Shown: positions 1-10,552 of the stretch, one piece after another | How the letters are laid out: every line of letters begins with the position of its first letter | How positions within the stretch are numbered: the first letter of the stretch is position 1 | NCBI GenBank assembly: GCA_024138015.1 | Contig: JAMXBB010000006.1 | Location: 76,018,173 to 76,082,172, forward strand | Direction: 5' to 3' | DNA: 64,000 bases | Source: Lumnitzera littorea | Lineage: Eukaryota > Streptophyta > Magnoliopsida > Myrtales > Combretaceae | Notes under the pieces: model-generated | Databases searched by the model: none | What the model saw: the letters and a program-made list of their open reading frames with translations, nothing else | What the model was told of the DNA's origin: nothing | Program-made: the position numbers and the translations under genes

Positions 1-106
1 TCTTTGTCTTTCAGAAGGATGATCCCTTCCATTAAAGTTAAGGATCTCATCCAGTCTCCTAAGGTCGAGTTGGTGTCTAAAATTTGGTGACTCCAGCAAG
101 GGATGA
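1..106 (-). pseudogene. Tat-type gag pseudogene, part beyond the L1 insertion
   Basis: Read on the minus strand, this short piece continues the gag-like sequence that stops at 3453. Its reverse complement aligns by eye with the plus-strand copy around 12025-12135 (shared words such as GACTTGGCCTTAGGAGA-like and AATGGAAGG). It was separated from the rest of the pseudogene by the solo LTR at 107-3452 and runs off the left edge of the window. No intact reading frame remains. Confidence 0.75.
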
Positions 107-710
107 TGTAAACCCCTTTCTAAGTATAGAATCAAACGCTCAAACTGTAGATGATTTCCTGTAGTCAATAGAGCTAGTGAGATTTAAAACTAATTAAAAT
201 CTCGATTCAAAACCTAAAGCGAATATGAAAAACCTTAAATTATCAATTGAACCTGTAATCGCATATGAAGACCCTAAAGCCTCAAGTATATGTAACTACA
301 AAAGTTAACCTTGAACCTCATCAAAACCCTAAGATAACAAGCGAAGACTTAATCGCATATGAATATATTAAACCCTAAATGTGTAAAAACACTAGAGATT
401 GTACTAATTCACCATAATTTACCCAAAAACCCTAATTGATAATATAACATTAGTATTATAGTAAATCATTAGAAAGAGATTAAAGATAACCTTCAATCAT
501 TCACAAATATTTATAATACTAAATTAATCCTTTAGAAACTAAGATATCACATCATAGATCATATTCATCTTCTAAGTATATGACTAGGTTAGTATTACAT
601 AGAGTTAAGAGTTTAGTTAAAGCTTATGTTGCATGTAGTAAACATTAATACCCTAAATGACACTTTTCATAATAATTATACTAAGTAGCTTACTGGATGA
701 TGTATATAGG

Positions 711-718
711 ATATAAAT
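711..718 (+). promoter_or_regulatory. TATA box of solo LTR L1
   Basis: ATATAAAT lies in the U3 part of L1, about 450 bp upstream of the first splice-donor-like site at 1172. It is a plausible core promoter by position, with no evidence for present activity. Confidence 0.45.
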
Positions 719-1171
719 ACCTAATGGAAGATCTTATTATCTATTTTTAGTAATCAATTCACTAAACTTCTTATTTTCTTTCATTTCCTTAATCTTTCTC
801 CTAATTTTCCCTAATTACTTTATTATGTACACTAAATGGCATGTAATTTTAGAAAGTTGACCAAGGTCAAATGGTTGACTAAGTCAACATATGGAAAAGT
901 CAACAAATGTCCTTTTCACTCTAGAAATATCTATTCCTTTCTAATTATTTCTTTTCTTTTCTTTTAAATTTTTCTTCCTTTTCTCTTCCTCTTTGCCATC
1001 CATAACTTCTCCACTTAGGACCCCAATTGTTTTCATTTTATAAACACAAAACAACATAAAACCAAGTCCTTTTCTTCCTCTTCCCAACCGTGATTCCATT
1101 TGCTTCCAAAATTCCAAACATTTTCTTACTTACTTTCACACTTTCTACTAACATAAATCAAGGAGAAAGAG

Positions 1172-2037
1172 GTATGTTATCATTTGACTTTCTATTTTAT
1201 GTAGTAGTTAGTTGTGTAAGTTAGGTTAGTGTAGAAAGTTGGTATAATATGTACATATACGTTGATTAAGGAATAAAGTTCCAATCTTTATGCATAGAAG
1301 TGTAGGATAGCTTTAGTAAATAGAAGAAGAGCATGTGTACATATATCTAAGTATATATATATAAGAGTATATTGGATAAATACATGTAGAAAGACTTTTG
1401 TACATAAGAATCCATTATGTACATAACCCAAAATAAGGCATATACCAACTATACATACATATACCATGCCAAATATACCCTTAAAGGACAAAGATATGAA
1501 AATTGTGAAGCTTTCTTAAGGGGGGATTTTAGGCATACAAAAATATGTATAAAAATACGTATGTTACCATATGTGTATATGGGTATATGTACTAGTATAT
1601 GTATAAGTATATAAGTATACATACTAGTATGTTAAAAGTATAAGTATATGTATAACATATGTATAAAGTATATGAATACATAAGAATAATTAAGCTTCAA
1701 TAAGTTAAAATTTTAATAAGTTTAGTCCATATCGTAAAACACGAGTCTTAACATCCAAAACAAACATCACCGTGTGAACGTGCATCCGAAAACAATGAAA
1801 AATGACTATAAGTTCGTAAATATCGGAATTAGAATGAAAAGTTACTAAATACATAAAAGGAAGTTTCATAACTTACAAATATAAGAAAATAGTTACTATT
1901 AATCCCATTGAGTAAGGTAAACCCTATACACATTATACTTAGGTTATATTAGGGGAACTAGACAAACTACAATAGACTTTTAGTTAACTAAAGAGTCTGA
2001 CTTCTCAGAATACTTATAAGTTTTACTATTTTTTTAG
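1172..2037 (+). other. Intron-like segment 1 in LTR L1
   Basis: Begins AAAGAG|GTATGTT after a purine-rich leader and ends with a T-rich tract TTTTTTTAG|GC. It occupies the same place in the LTR as 29240-30427 in element A and 54865-56033 in element B. It is AT-rich with many GTATAT-type words. Splicing is inferred only from site position and conservation between diverged LTRs. Confidence 0.45.
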
Positions 2038-2093
2038 GCGCTCAATATCGAGTTTTGGAAACCTCAAAGCTTAGAGAATGAGCAATAATCTAG

Positions 2094-3019
2094 GTGAGAG
2101 AGTTCTAATGACCTGCTACTTACTTATGCGTGTTACTTGTATGAGGTTTTGCTCCTTGGTATTGTTTGTATGTTTGAATGATTGCTTTGCTTGTTTATTA
2201 TCATATGTATGATTACCTTTTTATATTGATAAATATAAGTATCAGACCAAAATAACTAATTATACTTGTCACATATCTATGACCTGGTAAAGGTATGAAT
2301 GGTGAGTGCTAGCTTTGCAAAAATCTTGAGAAAAGTGTTTTTGGAAAAAACTTTTCTACTCTTAAACATATTTTTGTATGATCTCTACAAGGGCTTGTGG
2401 AGCTATAAATAATATTTTAGTATTAAGGCAAAGCTATCATGAGAAAAGTGTTTTTGGAAAAAACTTTTCTACTCTTAAACATATTTTTGTATGATCTCTA
2501 CAAGGGCTTGTGGAGCCATAAATAATATTTTAGTATTAAGGCAAAGCTATCATGGGATCTCCAATTGATAGCAAGAGAACTCGCTTTATTGTGCCTGTAA
2601 GGTCTTAGATAATTTTGGTTGCAAGAGGATTCGCATGTTTATGCCCAGGGGGTCTTAGATGGTGGATAGTCCTAGTTTGGGATCCACTTATTTGGATTGG
2701 AACTCTTTTCTCAACTAGGATAATAGTCGAGTGTTGCTTAGAGGGGTGGTGGCCCTAGGCAACCTCATGTGAATAAGCTGAGGTGCCCTGTGCAAGTAAG
2801 TATAGAGGATAATCAAAGTGTAGATGGCGTAATTCTACACCGTTTATAGTTCTAGACTCCTATGGCTGTGTTGCTTACATTCATCGTGCCTACATTCATT
2901 TTGTATGTAGATAGCTTGCATGTGTGATAATAATGTTTGATAACTTGCTTGAATGGTAGTGGTAAGGGATGAAATCACTAAGCTGTTATATGCTCATTTC
3001 CTCTTAGTTTCTTTTGCAG
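2094..3019 (+). other. Intron-like segment 2 in LTR L1
   Basis: Begins AATCTAG|GTGAGAG and ends CTTTTGCAG|GT, leaving a 56-nt exon-like stretch (2038-2093) after segment 1. It corresponds to 30493-31310 in element A. It contains the 113-bp tandem duplication at 2327-2552. Confidence 0.5.
2327..2552. repeat. 113-bp tandem duplication
   Basis: Two directly adjacent 113-bp copies (2327-2439 and 2440-2552), each starting TGAGAAAAGTG. By eye they differ at one position (GGAGCTATAA versus GGAGCCATAA), far less than the divergence seen between LTR copies in this window, so the duplication is much younger than the LTR. Confidence 0.9.
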
Positions 3020-3452
3020 GTTTACTTACAATGGGATTAGGATAAATCTCAAGTGCCGAGTGTGAGATGAAGATATGTATATTAGTATTAGAATTAGCTG
3101 AGATCTTTGTAGGTGATATATAAACATCCTTTATAGAAAATATTTATATGTTAGAATTTAATATAATTTAATTTTTTTTGCAGTTTTCTCATGTTAGTAT
3201 ATCTTGTCTTATTATTTGGTAAGGGCTACCAATTCTCTACAGTTCTGAGGAACTGTGGGATTTTGAGCATCCATAGTTATTTATATTTGTATTATATAGT
3301 AAATTAATTATAAATAAAAAATTAGAAACCTTAGCTATTAATCATTTAAAGTCATGCAATTTCTGACTTGCAAGGTGATTTTCATATCATGGTTACATAC
3401 ATGATAGGAAAAATTTAGGTAATCCTATTAGGCCCCTTTTAGGGTCCTGACA

Positions 3453-4965
3453 GATGAAGTACTCGCCAACCTCTTTGCTAGGCATGAATTCGATGCTACT
3501 GAAGTAGAGAGATTTGGAACGTATAGTCCCCTTTACCCTTTTGTCTAAGCCTTTGGACTTCTTGATAGGTAGTTGGCTGGTGAGCTCCTTCCCTAGTCTT
3601 TTGTCACCACTTAAAGTTACCATAATTGGCAACGATGAGCCTTCTGCGGCAATGGCATTTTCATCCTCCTCGCTAGGACATGTCTCTCAATGTTCGCCAT
3701 CCTTAGGCTTGACAGAAGTTTGAATAATCACAATAGGAAGCTCCTCAAATGAACAACCCTGGTCGGCTGTGTTTTCTCATTCTCCTTCAGCCTTTCGGCA
3801 AGATGAGAGATCTTCTACGTAGCCATCTGCTTTGCTGTAGCTTCTTTTCCTAGTTTCTTTGTGATAGTAAACTAAGTGGCAGTTGTTGAGGTGGTTGCTC
3901 TCTTATCAGCCATGGATTTTTTAGCCTTGGCCTAAGCTAGTAACTTTGCCAGATTCATCTCTCTAGCACCCATATCTATGACATAAGTATACCAGTTAAT
4001 ATAAACATGAAAAAACATATGAACTTACATTTTCTATTCTGAGCAAAGCTTAAAGTTCACTATTCTCTCCCTAAGTCCTGAGAACGGCTTTTGTCGTGGC
4101 TATACTTGGCATGGCAGAACTACATTAGCCTACCTTCTTTTTAAAAAAATTTTGGTTCTCCATTTTCATAACGCTATATAATTCTCTTGGCACCCTAAAA
4201 GAACATTTTGTTTCTCCTTCTCTCTTGAATTTTCTTCGCTATTGCTGCATCATTTGGCATCAGATCTGTCTTTTGTATGTATCAACTCAATCCATTGGGT
4301 CCAAAAGTCCAAATCATTATCAGATACTATTGACATGAACTTATCGTACCACTTATGAATTTTGTAACCCATCCATGAACTTATGCCTATGCTTCGCAGT
4401 AGCAAAGTAACATCCATAAGGCTGCCTCCGAATAGAGAAGAAATATTGAAACAGTTGAGACGTAGCTCTAACTTCGACTTCTTCATAGACTATCTCAAAG
4501 GCTGTTAGAAGCCGATATGTGTTGGGTGAGATTATACTCGGTATGACTCTAAAATAGTTGAAAAAGCCCTTGACAAAAGCTGAAAAAGGGAAGTGCAACC
4601 TAAAATCCAAATATTTCAAGTATATATGGAACTCGTGCTCCCTAGGGAAGCATACCCTTTCCCCATCTCTCAACCTCCTCAAGTTCTATGTCTTGGGAAG
4701 ATCTTACCAGTATTGATTATATTTTGTGACGAGAACCCTATCAACGGAATTGGCAGTTCCATTTGGAGAATCGCAAAAATAGGTTATTGTGTTGAACAGA
4801 TATCTAGCTGAGAACCTCCCTTCCTTATCCTCGAGATAATTATCTATAGAGAGCTCGTTGATCTAAGCAAGTTTATCCCATCTTTTCTCCATGCTGTAGG
4901 CCGAACTGCCCAAAAGACAAGCCACCTTGTTACTTATAGGGAGGAAAAGTGGCCTCAGTCTCCAT
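3453..4965 (-). pseudogene. Tat-type gypsy gag pseudogene, minus copy
   Basis: On the minus strand this is a degenerate gag-like gene of the type annotated in plants as 'putative gypsy type transposon'. The best preserved stretch (4353-4682) encodes a domain with RLHFPFSAFVKGFFNYF, SPNTYRLLTAFEIV and FQYFFSIRRQP, the usual landmarks of that domain. A lysine-rich segment near 3393-3632 contains SGDKRLGKEL, matching SVDKRPGKEL in the plus copy at 11862. The start is taken at the ATG at 4965: an upstream in-frame ATG (5013) is followed by a TGA seven codons later, and the plus copy has the same arrangement, so the downstream ATG is the likelier real start. Many stops and frameshifts are present, and the C-terminal coiled-coil part lies outside the window beyond the L1 insertion. 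Confidence 0.7.
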
Positions 4966-5497
4966 TACCTCGGAATTGGAAAGCAAAAGTCAAGGAGAAA
5001 CTTTGCGAACCATATCTAATTGGTTATGTGAAATGATACAACACAAATTAAAGAATTCAGGTTGAAGATAAGGAAACAAATGAAAGTTTAAGATGCGATT
5101 AGAGAGGCTAATTTTGTCTGTGAACATTACGTTCTATAAGGACGATTCATCCTTGTAACTACAAATCTACTTCTAACAATAATGATGCATTGATATGGTA
5201 ATCCTACAGATCGCTGATGCGTATCTTGTGATAGAAATCTGACGGCTGAAAACTCTCTGGTAGTTATTAGGCCTGCTGCAAAATAATAACCTAGGTGACA
5301 GATGTTATGCCTCTAATTTCTTAGTTTCTCGAACGGGTGGGAGTTTAGAAATGGCAACCTTTCGACTAGGATGTGATCCATCCTGCTTCCCGTATTACTC
5401 ACCATAAATTTAAAGAATCTCTTCCCACTCGGCCTTTAGTGTAATATAAGTATTACTCCTTATGTCGATTACTCAAACATGGGAGTTAGGGAGCAAA
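4966..5497 (-). other. Untranslated leader of the minus Tat-type element
   Basis: Sequence between the LTR-like end at 5498 and the gag start. It aligns in reverse complement with 10025-10552 of the plus copy. No primer-binding site could be recognised, and no coding potential is visible. Confidence 0.5.
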
Positions 5498-5947
5498 TGT
5501 TGATAGTCACTTTTCGTTCATCTAACACTCGGCCTTTCAGCTACCAAGAAGCTGAGTAACCAACTCTCTCGACATTCACATCGCTTAGATGATGCACAGC
5601 ATTTATGATGAGTATAAGAATTACTCTTAGTTTGAATTTAAGCCTAGCGTGAATAGTTATCATCAGCATAGTTATAATACACAACTGCCTACTACTCCTA
5701 CATATGAGGAGAGATGTCAAGTCAAGAAGCTTTCACATGTCTTAACAGTTATCCCAATAACTACCTTGGACACTACAACCATCTATAAATACTAGAAAGA
5801 AACTCTGTAGGGGGACTGGACACTTCTTTTTTCACATATTTATTCTACTAAGTTACTACCGAATAAGCTACATTAGACTAGCCCCGATACCAAGTATTTT
5901 ACTTTCTTTTGCAAGATTTTTCCTCATCCCAAAATTCACTAACAACA
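5498..5947 (-). mobile_element. LTR-like terminus of the minus Tat-type element
   Basis: Read on the minus strand it begins TGTTGTTAGTGAATTTTGG and ends ACTATCAACA, giving short TGTT...AACA inverted ends. It aligns with the plus-strand copy 9525-10024, and the homology to that copy fades just outside both LTR starts. A TATA-like TATTTATAGA lies near 5783-5792 on the minus strand. The matching 3' LTR is not in the window. Confidence 0.6.
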
Positions 5948-5959
5948 TATGCTTATTTA

Positions 5960-7147
5960 AAGAATCTTAAATTACCTCAAAATGGTTGTGAAAAGCACTT
6001 TCTTAAATAGACATATCAAAAAGTAGGTTTACATAGAACAACTCCTTGGAGTTGAAGATCATTTAAGGAAGATCATGTTTTTAAGTTAAGAAAAGCTTTG
6101 TATGGCTTAAAATAAGCACCATAAGCTTGTTAACGTCTTAATAAGTTTCTTATTAAGAATGGCTTTAGTAGAAGGAAAAATAGATACTACCTTATTTTTA
6201 AAGCATTTTGACAAAGTTATCTTAGTAACTATAAACTTATGTGGATGATATCATCTTTAGTTCTACTAACGAAGAAAGCAAAGAATTTTCTAAGATGATG
6301 TAGACCGAATTTGATATTCAATGATGGGTGAGTTAACCTTTTTCTTGGGTTTGCAAATCATGGAAAGAAATTTTATACCTAGAAAAATATACTCACCAAA
6401 TTATTAAGAAGTTTGGTTTTGAAAATGCTAAAGGAGCTTCAACTCCAATGAGCACATCAACAAGATTAGATTTAAATCCTGAAGGTAAGAAGGTAAGTGA
6501 AAAACTCTATCGAAGTCTCATTGGATCTTTATTATATTTAGTAGCTTATAGACCTAATATTTTATTTAGTGTTTACTTATGTGCACGTTTTCAAAGTTCT
6601 CCATTGGAAATGCATGTTATAGCTATTAAATGAATTTTTAAGCACCTATTAAGTACATTTAAGTTAGGTATCTGGTATCCAATGAGTGAAAATATTGATT
6701 TACTTAGATATCCAAATGCAAATTATGCTAGATGCAAAGTTGAATATGAAAAACACCTTTAGCACTTGTTAATTTTTAGGTGACCAATTAGTTTCTTAAT
6801 CATCTAAGAAATAAAATTATCATGCCTTATCAATACTCGAAGTAGAGTATGTTTATATTAGAAATTGCTGTGCTCAAATCTTGTGGATAAAACAACAAAC
6901 GTTGGACTATGGCATAAGTAATAAAAACGTACCAATCAAATTTGATAATACAAGTTCCATTAATTTAACCAAAAACCCAATGCATCATTCAAGATCCAAA
7001 CATATAAAAATACATCATTTTATTAGGGATCACATATCAAATGAAGACATTTGTGTAGAGTTTGTTCCAACTAATTTGCAACATGCTAATATTTTTGCTA
7101 AACCTTTAGAGAAAATAAGATTTGAATATATTAGAAATGGACTTTGA
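5960..7147 (+). pseudogene. Ty1/copia (Sirevirus-like) RT and RNase H remnant
   Basis: Fragments in several frames give copia pol landmarks in order: a KALYGLK-like segment near 6090-6120; the catalytic YVDDIIF at 6238-6258; FFLGLQI-like residues near 6340; YRSLIGSLLYL followed by SVYLCARFQSSP (about 6505-6605); LWIKQQ near 6880; then KNPMHHSRSKHIKI and a final ANIFAKPL (about 6975-7110), the C-terminal RNase H. The SLLYL...CARFQS and HHSR...KHI patterns fit the Sirevirus branch. The 5' part (gag, protease, integrase) and both LTRs are missing, and stops and frameshifts are scattered throughout. It abuts the outer end of the minus Tat LTR at 5947. Confidence 0.82.
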
Positions 7148-9524
7148 ATTTGCAATCCACTATCCAAAGCTGTTTATACATCTCCTTTAATGAGGCATGA
7201 TGTTCTTACATTTCCCATTATCTTATGTGTCAATTTTAATTAATTGACCAACTCTCCTTTATATTTCCCTCATTTTAGAAAAAGAATGTCCTTTCGTCTC
7301 TCCTCCAAAACTTTACATCTTCTCTTTACAATCCTCAAACCCTCACTTTCCCCTTCTCTTTATGTAAGAAACCTTAGAATGCCTTCCAAGAAAAACACCA
7401 CTACCAAAGGAAATGAAAAATCTCATACATACCATAAAAATAATATAACGCATAGAAATGTAAAAATAACATAAAAGCAATAAAAATGTGCAAATATAAA
7501 CATAACTTAAGATTATGGATTAATTAATTAAAGTACTAACATTTACCTTAGTAAACCTAAATTGTGGTTTACTACCTACTTCAAGGGGATTATTCAATCT
7601 CAATTGCCTTATTGGACCATGGAGATTCTTAATCCTATTTTAGTAGAAATCGGATTCTAAATTAGTTAGACTCGCATCTTTAGCTAATTTCTAATCTTGA
7701 GACCTTCTCTACCTATATTACTACTGAATAGAGCATCTCAAGATCACATGAGGCCGTTAGATCCCACTATTCAGTCACTCTAATTTGAAGAGATTAAATG
7801 CCTATTCTCTTCTAGTTATACTTGTTTGTTTACAGTAAAGCAAACTCAAACGTTAAATTAATACCTCTAGTAATATTAATCTAACACAGTAAGAGTAGTA
7901 TAATTAGATAGCAATAAGTAAAATCACTGAGAGAATTTCTTAAATAAAATCACCCTTATAAACATAGTGGTCAACAACAATTTACAAAGTTTATTGAAAT
8001 AAAAACATAAAAACTAAAAAAAAGAAAAGACATGGTGGAGAAGTCCTGTTGTAGTATTCTAAAACTTAACAACTACTCAAAGGGCTCTCTTTGTAACCTT
8101 AGGCTTAAGAACATACTTATAGGTAGTACTGCAAGATTACAAAGAAAACCTAGCAAAATTAGAATACTAGAATTCGCAATGTGTTCATGTCCTTATTATA
8201 CAACCATAGTGGCAAGCCATGGTCATGCTTTTCGCTCCAAACTTTCAAAATTCAAAATAAATTCCTTATGAGAGGACTATGAGTACAAACCACATACATG
8301 GTCCATGATTGTGGTCATTGTGGACTTCTATTCTTGCTCAAAATTTCTCAGCTTTGCTACATTATTCATGATTTTGTTCTAATAACACTCAAAATTATCA
8401 AGGATTTCTTAAAATCCTCATAAAGTAATTTTAGAGTCCTTAAAAATGATCGATAAACAAATTAAGTTCAAAATAACATCAAATTAATAAGAATGGAGTT
8501 GAAATTATTGCAAAATTGCTATAGAAAATATATACTATTTTTGTGTTATCAAATACTCTCACACTTAAGCTTTTGCTTGTCCTCAAGCAAAACAAAGAAA
8601 AATTTAAAGGACAAGAAGGAAATCTTTAATTTTAGAAAAGTGCACCCTTGATATCTTGCTTAGCAAAAATTCTTTCCAAAATTACCCTTATTCCTTAAAT
8701 TAATAATGAACTTAGAACACTTAGATAATATAAAGTTGAAACTTACTAATTTTTATCATTTAATCTAGAGAATTCAAACTTAATTGCAATACTTAAGCAA
8801 AAATTGAACTAATGATCATAGCAGACGTAAACTAATTAAGAAAAAGTTATAAAGATTTTTTTTTTTTTTCATTCTAACCTAAGAGGAGGGAAATCTTCAT
8901 TAAGTATTTTTAATCTTAAAAAAAAATAATAATAAAAAAACAGATCAGGTGCATGTTACATCAATTGATCCTTTGAATGACCTTTTATTTCTTTCAATTT
9001 TCATTAAGAGGCTTATCAATTCATCTCTTTTTAATTACTTTAGTAGTTACTAGCAGGAAAGTACCTTGCTCTTTTAAGGGACCAAGGTCGATACTTAACA
9101 ATCTTGATTATTTTCTACGTTTTCCTAATTGGTAACAAGAAAGAGTCTTGCTCTTCTATGGGACGAAAATTGATCCATAACAATCTTTAGCAATTTATTC
9201 AATCAAATCAATGTGATTATTCAATTTATTTTACACTTCCAACTACATTGCTTTTTCAAAGGACTTTCAAAGGATAAATCCCCTTTGTTCACCTAATCTA
9301 AAATTTTGAAAAAGAAGGATAGATAACTATCCTATAAAATCAAGCTCAAAAATCAAAATGACTAGACCTTAATCTATTTATATTTATCCTAATCTTTAGT
9401 CTGTGTCTAAGCTTAAGAGAAGGGTAACTCTAAACTCTAAAGATTTAATAACTCAAATTCAGTAAAGTATCATAAATTCCTAAAGAATGTGGGTAGATTC
9501 GTTAAAAATTATGCTTGCTATTTA
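7148..9524 (-). mobile_element. N1: fragment of non-coding LTR element family N
   Basis: No gene is visible. Around 8552-8600 the minus strand reads a CTTGAGGACAAGC...AAGCTTAAGTGTG tract directly before TGATAACAC at 8551. The same arrangement occurs at 21421 in N2, so 8551/8552 is a likely boundary between internal 3' end (8552-9524) and LTR (below 8551). The LTR side shares phrases with 25300-25560 (for example CTCAAGATCACAT-type words). The internal part is cut at 9524 by the plus-strand Tat LTR. The limits near 7148-7480 are uncertain. Confidence 0.5.
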
Positions 9525-10024
9525 TGTTTGTGGTGAATTTTGGGAGTTGGAAATGTCTTGAAAAGACAACAAAATTGCCTAGTACCAAGGCTATTCTAGT
9601 GTAGCCACTTCAATGCCTAAGTTAGTAAGCAGAAATGAGGAAAGTAAAATAGGTGGTTAAGAGTTATCTAATGTCTCTTACAGAGTGTCTTTCTTATATT
9701 TATAGGAGACTGTCATATTTGAAGGAGTAGTTATCGGAATAACTGTCAAGACATGTGGAAGCTCCTTGATTAGACACCTTCCCTCAAATGTAGGGAGACT
9801 AGGCAGTTATGTAATATAACTGTGCTCGTGATAACTATTGGCGCTATGAACTTAAATTCAGATCAAGAATGAATCTATGTTACTCGATGGAATGCCAAAA
9901 ATATTAATTACTCAATGAGATGCTGAGATTGTAGATTACTTAGCCTATCGGAAGCCGAATGAACGAATTAGTGAAGTTATATCAATGCATGTCAAATCAA
10001 GTGGGCGAAAACTAACTATTAACA
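9525..10024 (+). mobile_element. LTR-like terminus of the plus Tat-type element
   Basis: Begins TGTTTGTGGTGAATTTTGG and ends CTATTAACA, with the same TGTT...AACA ends and internal sequence as the reverse complement of 5498-5947, including TATTTATAGG at about 9698-9707. It is followed by the same leader and gag. A 3' LTR partner is not seen; the downstream part is disrupted by L3 and rearrangement. Confidence 0.6.
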
Positions 10025-10552
10025 TTTGCCCCCCAACTCTTATGTTCGAGAATTAGAAAAATGTAGTAATTTATAATGCGCTAAAGGCCGAATGGGGAGT
10101 AGTTTCTTAGATGCCGAGCAAGGTAGAAAGTAAGATGGATCACATCCCAATCAAAAAGTCACAATTTTCAATTTCTTGCCTATTTAAGAAACCAAAAAGT
10201 AAGAGGTATGACACATGTCACCTCGTTCATCATTATCTTGTAGGCCTAATAACTGTTGGAGAGTTGTCAATTATTGGATTTCTATCTCAAAATACGTGTC
10301 AACAATCCATGCTACTATCAAATCAATGCATTACTACCATCAGAAACAAATTTGTAGTTATGAGGGTGAGTTGTCTGTATTTATAGGACTGTTCAAAATC
10401 AAAATTCATTTCTCTAGTTGTTTCTCGAAACTTTCGTTTGCTTTCTTGTCTTCATTATCAAATTCTTCAACTTTTATGACATCATTCTTTATAACCATTC
10501 AAGTATGGTTCGTAATGTAGTCTGTTGACTTGTCCTCTCTGATTCCAAAGTG
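10025..10552 (+). other. Untranslated leader of the plus Tat-type element
   Basis: Starts TTTGCCCCCCAACTC right after the LTR-like end, equivalent to TTTGCTCCCTAACTCC in the minus copy. No primer site matching a tRNA that I know was recognised. Short open frames inside are not conserved with the minus copy and are treated as chance. Confidence 0.45.

Larger units (their letters stand above)
107..3452 (+). mobile_element. L1: solo LTR of a Tekay-like gypsy element
   Basis: The segment starts TGTAAACCCC and ends GGGTCCTGACA, matching the ends of the LTRs of elements A and B (TGTAAACC...GGGTCGTGACA). It is flanked by a perfect 5-bp direct repeat GATGA (102-106 and 3453-3457), the usual gypsy target-site duplication, and the flanking sequence is one continuous gag pseudogene once the LTR is removed. 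No internal retroelement coding sequence is present, so it is a solo LTR left by LTR-LTR recombination. Inside are an AAACCCTAA-rich U3, a TATA box, a pyrimidine/purine-rich leader, two intron-like segments and a 113-bp tandem duplication. It is clearly diverged from A and B but keeps the same order of parts. Confidence 0.88.

Noticed and set aside
7244..7474. Frame of 76 codons after the copia remnant
   Set aside because: Rich in Ser/Leu/Lys from simple AT-rich sequence, no match to copia gag-pol and not followed by an LTR.
10111..10520. Overlapping frames of 91 and 101 codons
   Set aside because: Located in the leader of the plus Tat-type element and not conserved in the minus copy.
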